Of a DNA stretch of 8,799 bases, positions 1 through 5,018 are shown in pieces. Numbering within the stretch: the first letter of the stretch is position 1; each line of letters starts with the position of its first letter. Position numbers and translations under genes: made by a program. Source of the stretch: Deltaproteobacteria bacterium (GTDB taxonomy: Bacteria; Myxococcota_A; Polyangia; Haliangiales; Haliangiaceae); NCBI GenBank assembly GCA_013813945.1, contig JACCQV010001126.1, positions 1-8,799 of the forward strand, given 5' to 3'. The notes beneath the pieces are model-generated. The model did no database searches. It saw nothing but the letters and a program-made list of their open reading frames with translations, and had not been told where the DNA came from.

Positions 1-1
1 C

Positions 2-649
2 AGCGGCAGCGCCGACACCACGATGGCGGGCTCGGCAGTAGCCGACCCGCACGCTGGCCACAACACCCAGATGCCCAAGCGTGGCGGCAACTGTCCGAGC
101 ACCGTCGCCACCTCGACCACGAAGGCCGAGCTCAAGGACGGCAAGATCCTGCTGACGATCACGTCGGACGACAAGGACGCGATCGCCGCCATCCAGAAGC
201 GCACCACGGAGCTGCTCAAGGAGAAGACCGACGGCGGCACGCCGGGCACCGGTCACGATCAGAAGGGAACGCACGGCGGCGGCATGGGGCTGTGCCCCGT
301 GCACCTCGACGAGGGCGGCACGGCAACCTCGAAGACCGAAGCCAAGGGCGTCGTCATCACGATCACGCCGAAGGGCAAGCCGGAGATCCTCAAGGGCGAG
401 ATCGATTCCCGCATCATCAAGGCCGCGGACTACGTGAAGGCCAACGTCAAGCCGGGTGACCAGGGCACCACGGGCGGCGTCGGCGGTGGCAAGGGTGAGC
501 ACGGCTCGAACCACAGCGGCGAAGGCGACGCCAAGGGTGTGGAGCGCAAGGGCGCGGGCAAGGGTGACGGCAAGGGCGGCGGCAAGGGCACGGGCGGCGG
601 CGGCGGGGCAGGCACGGGCGGCGGCGGTAGCGGCAGCGCGACGAAGTGA
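2..649 (+). CDS. Exported/lipoprotein-like protein with duplicated Cys-Pro domain and Gly/Lys-rich tail (5' partial)
   Basis: The reading frame is open to the left edge, so the true start and any signal peptide lie outside the window. ATG at 23 is in frame but has no clear Shine-Dalgarno, and the residues before it (SGSADTT) continue the same low-complexity style. Numbering from the first complete codon at base 2 gives 215 residues. Two similar units are visible, about 31-75 and 98-147. Each starts with Cys-Pro, has a Thr/Ser-Lys-(A/T)E stretch, a short beta-like segment (ILLTIT / VVITIT), then a charged helix ending in a Lys-rich turn. His residues cluster just before or after the Cys (HAGH, GHDQKGTH, CPVH, HGSNH), which could bind metal, but this is inference. 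Residues 152-215 are almost only Gly, Lys, Ser and acidic residues, probably a disordered tail. I do not recognise the family. The duplication suggests a small exported binding domain. Confidence 0.75.
   Translation, partial: SGSADTTMAGSAVADPHAGHNTQMPKRGGNCPSTVATSTTKAELKDGKILLTITSDDKDAIAAIQKRTTELLKEKTDGGTPGTGHDQKGTHGGGMGLCPVHLDEGGTATSKTEAKGVVITITPKGKPEILKGEIDSRIIKAADYVKANVKPGDQGTTGGVGGGKGEHGSNHSGEGDAKGVERKGAGKGDGKGGGKGTGGGGGAGTGGGGSGSATK
478..642 (+). repeat. Low-complexity GGC/AAG-rich coding repeat
   Basis: This segment codes for the Gly/Lys/Ser tail of the first gene. It is made of reiterated GGCAAGGGC-like and GGCGGC units, with long runs of GGC in its last third (about 590-640). It is a coding simple repeat, likely prone to length variation by slippage, and carries no sign of a separate element. 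Confidence 0.65.
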
Positions 650-655
650 CCTGAC

Positions 656-682
656 CGGGCGGGGATCACACATCTCCGCCTG
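656..682 (+). terminator. Hairpin after the first gene, candidate terminator
   Basis: Seven bases after the TGA stop, bases 656-666 pair with 672-682 (core GGCGGGGAT / ATCTCCGCC). This gives 11 pairs including two G-U wobbles, with a five-base CACAC loop. The stem is GC-rich and well placed for termination, but no T tract follows, so it could instead protect the 3' end or act together with Rho. It also lies just upstream of the next gene on the same strand. Confidence 0.4.
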
Positions 683-692
683 CATCGCGGCG

Positions 693-698
693 TAGAAT
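693..698 (+). promoter_or_regulatory. Candidate -10 box (TAGAAT) for a leaderless start
   Basis: TAGAAT matches the sigma-70 -10 consensus at five of six positions. It ends eight bases before the ATG at 707, which would place the transcription start at or within a base or two of the start codon. No convincing -35 is seen 16-18 bases upstream and no Shine-Dalgarno precedes the ATG. Leaderless transcription fits these facts, but the call rests on one hexamer. Confidence 0.3.
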
Positions 699-706
699 CG
701 TGGGCC

Positions 707-1669
707 ATGCGGTTGGTCTCGACGTTCGTTGCCATCGGGCTCGGCTTCACCGGCTGCGATAACGGCAAGTCGCACCTCCACCCTCCGGACTCGTCGCGCG
801 ACGCGTACGAAGCGCCGTGGTGGACGCCGGGGCCGGGCGAGGCGAAGAACTGGGACATCCAGGTGGCCCCGCCGTTCGATGTGACCGCGGACCGCGCGAT
901 GTACATGCTCGACCTCTGGGCGGTCGCGACCGCGACGACGATCGACTACGGCGACGGCAGTCCCGTGACCGTCCCCGCCGGCCCGCTCGCCGGCAAGGTG
1001 GCCGAGCTCAAGGGACGCGGCGCGAAGGTGATCTGTCGCGTCGGTACCGGCGCGATCCGGCTGACCGATCCCGATGCCGCGAAGTTCCCCGGGTTCGCGG
1101 CGAGTCCGCCCGATCGACCCACGGCCCCGGCCGCAGGCAGCGTCCTCGGCTGGAGCACCGACGATCCGATGGAACGCTACCTCGATGTCCGCGCGGCGAG
1201 CCGCCCGCTGTGGGAGTCGCGGATGTGGAAGCGCTTCGATCTGGCGTACCAGCTCGGATGCGACGGCATCCTGCACGACTGGAGCGACGTGATCTCGGGA
1301 GACACCGGGTTCACGATCGCGGTGTCGGATCAGAGCTCGTTCGGTGCGGCGGTCGTCAAGGAAGCCCATGATCGCGAGCTGTCGTCCGGCATGCACAACG
1401 GCACGACGAACGGACTGATCGACCCGTTCGCGGGACAGTTCGACTGGTTGTTCGTCGAGCGCTGCGGTGAGTACGGTGACTGCGGTCTGGCGCGCCCGTT
1501 CGTGAACCTTCGCAAGGCCGTGTTCGCGGTCGACTACCCCACCGATGTCGACGGAGCGCCGCTCACGATGTCCGCGACCTGCTCGCAGCAGCAGGCAGGG
1601 ATGATCGATGACGGCCTGATCAAGGACACGGCGCTGTCGAGCGCGCTGCGCCAGCAGTGCGTGCCCTGA
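707..1669 (+). CDS. Lipoprotein, glycoside hydrolase family 114-like (endo-alpha-1,4-polygalactosaminidase superfamily)
   Basis: The 320-residue product has a short signal peptide ending in a lipobox (FTGC, Cys17; Asp at +2). The rest has the TIM-barrel layout of family GH114: early WWTPGPG and W49 near the N-terminus, a YMLDLW strand at 66-71, GAKVICRVGTGA at 105-116, DAAKFPG at 123-129, YLDVR at 158-162, GCDGI...DTGF at 184-202, then the FVERC motif (249-253) and KAVFAVDY (270-277). Family members cleave alpha-1,4-linked galactosamine polymers such as PEL-type exopolysaccharide. In the fungal enzyme Ega3 an Asp and a Glu are catalytic (from memory); Asp191 and Glu251 sit at what look like the equivalent places. 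The usual GCDGVEPDN motif is altered (GILHDW): the family's conserved Glu is Leu189 and the Pro is His190. Substrate is therefore uncertain. It is likely anchored in the envelope. It converges on the next gene with only six bases between the two stop codons. Confidence 0.78.
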   Translation: MRLVSTFVAIGLGFTGCDNGKSHLHPPDSSRDAYEAPWWTPGPGEAKNWDIQVAPPFDVTADRAMYMLDLWAVATATTIDYGDGSPVTVPAGPLAGKVAELKGRGAKVICRVGTGAIRLTDPDAAKFPGFAASPPDRPTAPAAGSVLGWSTDDPMERYLDVRAASRPLWESRMWKRFDLAYQLGCDGILHDWSDVISGDTGFTIAVSDQSSFGAAVVKEAHDRELSSGMHNGTTNGLIDPFAGQFDWLFVERCGEYGDCGLARPFVNLRKAVFAVDYPTDVDGAPLTMSATCSQQQAGMIDDGLIKDTALSSALRQQCVP

Positions 1670-1678
1670 GCGCGCTCA
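1667..1678. repeat. Perfect 12-base palindrome formed by two convergent stop codons
   Basis: TGAGCGCGCTCA is its own reverse complement. It contains the TGA stop of the GH114-like gene (1667-1669) and, on the other strand, the TGA stop of the minus-strand lipoprotein gene (1676-1678). A small hairpin with a CGCG loop is possible, but there is no T tract on either side, so a terminator role is not supported by sequence alone. Confidence 0.6.
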
Positions 1679-2311
1679 CGGACCGGTGCGGAACTGCTCG
1701 AGCTTCGCGAGCAGCTGGACCTTGAGATCCTCGCGCAGCGCTTGCGCGATCGCGGGATCGACGACGGCCTTGTCGGACGACTTCATCGCCCACTCGCTCT
1801 TTTCCTTGTCGTTCTGCACCGTGAACTGCTTCACGCAGATGACCTCGCCCCCACGGTCGAAGCCGATCGCGCGGATGCCGACGGCGCCGCGCTTGAGCTC
1901 CTTGATCTCGAGAGCGAGCGGCACGTCGAGCAGATCGACGCGGTAGACGATGTACGCCTTCGCCGCGAGAAACTCCGCCGCGGCCTGACGGCGCAGCTTA
2001 ACGTCGGTGCTGTCGATCAGCGTGCGGACATACGGGGCATCGAGCTCCGGTGGGTTCATCCAGGGGAGGCGCTCGGACGTCGCGGGCACTTCTTCCTGGG
2101 CGAGGCGGAGCAGGGAGGGTTGCGACATCGATGGCTGCTGGAAGTCCGCGGCAGCGCACGCGCGGAGTCCGGCGAACGGCACGGAGGACTTCGCCATCGT
2201 GGACGCCAGCGCTTTGACCTTGGCCGGATCGGCCTCGGGCTTCTTGCTGCCGCACGCGGCAAGCGCAACCACGAGGACCGAGCTGCTACGCGCGAATGAT
2301 CGTCCCGACAT
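1676..2311 (-). CDS. Lipoprotein of unknown function, translationally coupled to MoSto-like gene
   Basis: A longer open frame extends further upstream (to 2587), but that part is an Arg/Ser-rich shadow of the neighbouring gene. The start at 2311 is chosen because ATG follows an AAGGGAG Shine-Dalgarno and opens a clear lipoprotein signal: positive residues at 4 and 8, hydrophobic core SSVLVVALAAC, lipobox LAAC with Cys20, then GSKK. The mature part of about 190 residues has Cys52 and Cys159, a helical region around 88-120, beta-rich segments at 118-165 (AYIVYRVDLLDV, GEVICVKQFTV), and an amphipathic C-terminal helix (185-207). I do not recognise the family. Its first 26 bases overlap the 3' end of the MoSto-like gene in another frame, so translation is probably coupled. 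Its product should sit in the periplasm or outer membrane while the kinase-fold proteins should be cytoplasmic, which makes the pairing notable. Confidence 0.85.
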   Translation of the reverse strand: MSGRSFARSSSVLVVALAACGSKKPEADPAKVKALASTMAKSSVPFAGLRACAAADFQQPSMSQPSLLRLAQEEVPATSERLPWMNPPELDAPYVRTLIDSTDVKLRRQAAAEFLAAKAYIVYRVDLLDVPLALEIKELKRGAVGIRAIGFDRGGEVICVKQFTVQNDKEKSEWAMKSSDKAVVDPAIAQALREDLKVQLLAKLEQFRTGP

Positions 2312-3086
2312 CTTCTCCCTTGAGTGCGGCAAGCACCTGGCCGGGCTTGAGGCCGTTGACGACCTGGAGCTCCTTACACCACTGCGCCCGGGGCAGATAT
2401 TCCACGACCACGCGCTCGAGGACGACATCCGGCAGATTGCGCTCGATGAGCTCCTTCGAGCTGATCCGCGCGATGTGGGTCGCCGCGGGGTTCTTCTTCG
2501 GATCGTCGGTGTAGAGGCCGTCCTCGTCCTTGATGAAGATCGCGCGCGGCGAGCCGAGGAACTCGGCGGACAGGAACACGCCGGCATCGGTGCGGGGCGG
2601 CGGGATCCGGCTACCCTCCTCGCGCTTCTCCCAGTAGCCGAACGGCGGCATGCCGCTCATCACGGGGATGCAGCCCATCTGGAGGTAGAGCGGCAGCTTC
2701 TCGAAGTCGTCGGGCAGCATGTAGATGCCGCCGTGCTTGGCGAGCAGCATCTGCAGCATCCGCGCGTTCTGCATCGGGATGTACTTGCCCAGCGTCGCGA
2801 CGACACCGGTCGGCATCTCGAGCTCGGATGCGAGCGAGTAGATGTGACGGGCCCGTGTGCCGCCGCCCGCGAGCAGGACCACCTGGATGCCGAGCTTTCG
2901 GGCTGCGACGATCTCGTCGAGGATCGGGAACACGGCAGCGCGACCGCGATCGAGGATGCTCTGGCCGCCGATCTTGACGACCTTGACGTCGGGCATCACC
3001 GCCGTGGGCTTGTACTCGAACGTCTCGCGCGAGCCCGTCATCGACGAACCGGAGAGGGAGGACTCGATCGTGCGTCGGTCAGCCAC
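2286..3086 (-). CDS. Molybdenum storage protein subunit-like, MosB-type (amino acid kinase fold)
   Basis: The 266-residue product has the amino acid kinase / UMP-kinase fold. In order: glycine-rich VVKIGGQSILDRG (36-48), LLAGGGTRARH (71-81), MPPFGYWEK (146-153), IPPPRTDAG (161-169), the nucleotide-site motif FIKDEDGLYTDDPKK (184-198) and a closing VNGLKPGQ...GEDVGTII (243-264). These match the A. vinelandii MosB subunit closely in my memory of it (IGGQSVIDRGRAA, RARHLYSIA, FVKDEDGLYT, VVNGLVPG). MosA/MosB form an alpha3beta3 cage that packs polyoxomolybdate using ATP. The start is GTG at 3086: an AAGGAGG Shine-Dalgarno sits seven bases upstream inside the preceding gene, and the genes overlap by eight bases. 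No signal peptide, so cytoplasmic. The region that carries a His cluster in MosA (PPYHHH) reads PPFGYW here, with no His. A plain UMP kinase is unlikely, as the paired paralogue and the KDEDGLY motif favour MoSto. Confidence 0.85.
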   Translation of the reverse strand: MADRRTIESSLSGSSMTGSRETFEYKPTAVMPDVKVVKIGGQSILDRGRAAVFPILDEIVAARKLGIQVVLLAGGGTRARHIYSLASELEMPTGVVATLGKYIPMQNARMLQMLLAKHGGIYMLPDDFEKLPLYLQMGCIPVMSGMPPFGYWEKREEGSRIPPPRTDAGVFLSAEFLGSPRAIFIKDEDGLYTDDPKKNPAATHIARISSKELIERNLPDVVLERVVVEYLPRAQWCKELQVVNGLKPGQVLAALKGEDVGTIIRA

Positions 3087-3924
3087 GGGCGGCCTCCTTG
3101 ACGATCACGGTACCGACGTCCTCGCCCTTGAGCGCGCGGGTCAGCTGCCCCGGGACGAGGCCGTTGACGATCACGATGCGCTTGAGGTTCTTCGCGTTCT
3201 TCCAGGCGTGGAACAGCTCCTGGTCGAGGATGTTGTCCTGCGGGAACTGCGTCATCAGGTCGGCGAGGGTGATCCGGCCGAACTTCTTCGCGCTCTTGTG
3301 CTTCTTCGGATCCTTGTCGTAGAGGCCATCCTCGTCCTTGACGAAGATCGCCTGCTTCATCCCGAGCACATCCGCGAGCTGAAACAGGCCGAAGTCCGAT
3401 CCGTGCGTCGGCAGGTGGCCTTCCGCAGGTGGCGGCTCCCAGAAGTGATACGGCGGCACGCTGATCGCGATCGGCGTGATGCCCGCGTCGAAGTACAGCG
3501 GCAGGTCCCAGAAGTGGTCGCGCTGCATCGGCATCGAACCGTGCGGTGCGAGCAGCGTGTTGAGGAGGATCGCGTTGAGCTCCTCCATCGCGCCGACGAG
3601 CTGCGCCATGCCTCCCACCGGTAAGCCGAGGTCCGCCGCGATCGAGATCGTGTGCCGGACCCGCGTACCGCCACCGACGCCGATCACCATCTTCACGGAC
3701 CTGTCCTTCTTGATCTCGACGAGCTCCGCGACGAGCGGGAGGATGGCGTCCTTGCCCCGGTCGAAGATGCTCTGTCCGCCGATCGAGACCAGCGAGACGT
3801 CCGGGAAGATCTGCAGGTCGCGCTCGCTGTCGGTGTTCGACAGGACATCTTTGTTCTGCAGCGATTCGCGCATGAGGCGCGAGTTGATGTGGGTGCGGCC
3901 GTCGCCGCCGACGATGTTACTCAT
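3079..3924 (-). CDS. Molybdenum storage protein subunit-like, second paralogue (amino acid kinase fold)
   Basis: The 281-residue product is a paralogue of the downstream gene. Visible landmarks are SIGGQSIFDRG (47-57), GVGGGTRVRH (82-91), VPPYHFWEPP (156-165), LPTHGSDFG (171-179), FVKDEDGLYDKDPKK (194-208) and VNGLVPGQLTRALKG (253-267) followed by GEDVGT. The pair most resembles MosA/MosB, which together make the heterohexameric molybdenum storage cage. By position this would be the MosA counterpart, though at the KDEDGLY motif it is MosB-like; MosA reads ENVDGIY there (from memory). His160, His170 and His174 are candidate metal-oxide ligands. I chose ATG 3924 because GGAG lies five bases upstream and the length then fits MosA/MosB (about 270-276). 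An in-frame GTG at 3966 would add 14 residues but lies inside a hairpin and lacks a ribosome binding site. It is first of three overlapping genes. Confidence 0.85.
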   Translation of the reverse strand: MSNIVGGDGRTHINSRLMRESLQNKDVLSNTDSERDLQIFPDVSLVSIGGQSIFDRGKDAILPLVAELVEIKKDRSVKMVIGVGGGTRVRHTISIAADLGLPVGGMAQLVGAMEELNAILLNTLLAPHGSMPMQRDHFWDLPLYFDAGITPIAISVPPYHFWEPPPAEGHLPTHGSDFGLFQLADVLGMKQAIFVKDEDGLYDKDPKKHKSAKKFGRITLADLMTQFPQDNILDQELFHAWKNAKNLKRIVIVNGLVPGQLTRALKGEDVGTVIVKEAARG

Positions 3925-3954
3925 GAGGACTCCGAGGGTACCGCCGAAAATGAC

Positions 3955-3984
3955 GAAAGGCGCCACCGGTCGGTAGCGCCTTTC
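3955..3984 (-). terminator. Strong hairpin between the haem lipoprotein gene and the MoSto-like operon
   Basis: GAAAGGCGC (3955-3963) pairs perfectly with GCGCCTTTC (3976-3984). The stem continues after one mismatch with ACC/GGT (3965-3967 with 3972-3974), closing a four-base loop. Read on the minus strand it begins 39 bases after the stop of the haem lipoprotein gene and is followed by GTCATTTTC, a modest T-rich stretch. That fits an intrinsic terminator. Only 30 bases then remain before the MoSto-like ATG, so the same stem could work as an attenuator in that operon's leader. Confidence 0.55.
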
Positions 3985-4022
3985 ATCATCATCAAGGGGA
4001 AACAGACTCAGCAGAACCGCTG

Positions 4023-4958
4023 TCAGTTGTTCTGGAGCGTGACGGGTTCGCAGATGCTCGGGGTCGTGTTCACGCGCGCCATGGTGCGGTCGTAGAACGC
4101 CTGCAGCGCGGTCATGCCCTCATTCACCTCGTCGTTGAACCGGGGGTGCTCGCGGTGCGGGTCGAGGCCCTCGGCGACGCCCTTGAACGAGGTCTTGTTG
4201 ATGATGACCTTCGCCATCGCCGCGCCCATGGTCAGGTCGACGGTCAGGTACTGCAGGAAGTAGTACTTCTTGGTCGAGACGACGCCGTAGAACTGGGGCT
4301 CGTTGTCCGAAGCGATGAAGCCCTCGCCACCGTTGTTATGGCAGTTCTTGCACTCCTGGTTTCCCTGAGCCTGTAGATTGCCCCAGGCGTCCGCCATGTT
4401 CGTCGCGGTGAAGTCGGTGAGCTGCATGCAGCCCGCGAACTTCGAGAGGACGCGCTCGGTCGCCTGCGAGAGTGATTCGACGCCAGTCGTCACCGGCTGC
4501 GAAGGCTGGCCGTTGCGGAGCTCGAGCTCCTTGTCCAGCCACGCCGTGATCTTCGTCTCCTCGTCAGTCGTGTAGGTCACGCTCTTGTGCGTGCCCGGCT
4601 TCACCATCGTGAGAATCGGGGCAGCGCTGGTCGCGAAGTTCCCGACCAGGGCGGTGTAGCCCACCGCAATTTGCCAGCCACGCGCGGCGTCGTTCGCCAC
4701 GAAGCGGGTCAGCGTCGTTCCCGTCGCCGACTCGGAGTGGCACGCGTTCGTGCTGCACTTCATCGCGATCGTCGGGAACACGCCGGTATCGAACAGAGCC
4801 TTCGCCTCGGAGAGGTCGCTACCGGCAGGGTTGTCGCCGTTGTCGTTGCCATCGCCGTCCGGGCTGTCGAGCGGGTCAGCCCCGCCTCCGGACTCGATGC
4901 CACCGACACAGCCGACCAGCCCAATCGAGGCGAGCACCGCTAGGAGTGTTGAACGCAT
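4023..4958 (-). CDS. Lipoprotein with two c-type haem-binding motifs
   Basis: The 311-residue product has a signal peptide with lipobox LVGC (Cys17), an Asp/Gly/Asn-rich linker (22-48), then two cytochrome-like halves. The first has FDTGVFPTIAMKCSTNACH (56-74), giving a C-x4-C-H motif (Cys68, Cys73, His74), followed by LTMVKPGTHK (116-125) and an ITAWLDKELE helix, a pattern I associate with planctomycete/myxobacterial-type cytochrome domains. The second has a standard CKNCH (203-207). Met119, Met244 and Met248 are possible distal ligands. C-x4-C-H haem sites are known in Desulfovibrio cytochrome c3, so the first can be real. Two further Cys (177, 303) may form a disulfide. A role in envelope electron transfer is inferred. 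An AGGAG ribosome binding site lies eight bases before the ATG. It follows the MYXO-CTERM gene by 60 bases without a hairpin, so both may share a transcript. Confidence 0.8.
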   Translation of the reverse strand: MRSTLLAVLASIGLVGCVGGIESGGGADPLDSPDGDGNDNGDNPAGSDLSEAKALFDTGVFPTIAMKCSTNACHSESATGTTLTRFVANDAARGWQIAVGYTALVGNFATSAAPILTMVKPGTHKSVTYTTDEETKITAWLDKELELRNGQPSQPVTTGVESLSQATERVLSKFAGCMQLTDFTATNMADAWGNLQAQGNQECKNCHNNGGEGFIASDNEPQFYGVVSTKKYYFLQYLTVDLTMGAAMAKVIINKTSFKGVAEGLDPHREHPRFNDEVNEGMTALQAFYDRTMARVNTTPSICEPVTLQNN

Positions 4959-5018
4959 TTGCTTGGCTCCTGGGAGTCGTCGTGGGGGAGGGATGAAGTG
5001 GGATTGCGTCGAGTCGGA

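Noticed and set aside
430..906. Minus-strand open frame of 158 codons, Pro-rich
   Set aside because: Its Pro-rich part is the complement of the Gly-coding repeat of the first gene, and it crosses two genes and the spacer between them.
2312..2587. N-terminal extension of the coupled lipoprotein (92 extra residues)
   Set aside because: The extension is Arg/Ser low complexity, overlaps the conserved end of the MoSto-like gene, and would bury the lipoprotein signal. ATG 2311 has a good ribosome binding site.
2007..3101. Plus-strand open frame of 364 codons opposite the MoSto-like genes
   Set aside because: Antisense to well-supported kinase-fold genes; Arg/Asp/Leu/His-rich translation without recognisable motif.
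3925..3966. GTG 3966 as start of the first MoSto-like gene
   Set aside because: It lies inside the terminator-like hairpin, lacks a Shine-Dalgarno, and adds residues not expected in MosA/MosB. ATG 3924 has GGAG five bases upstream.
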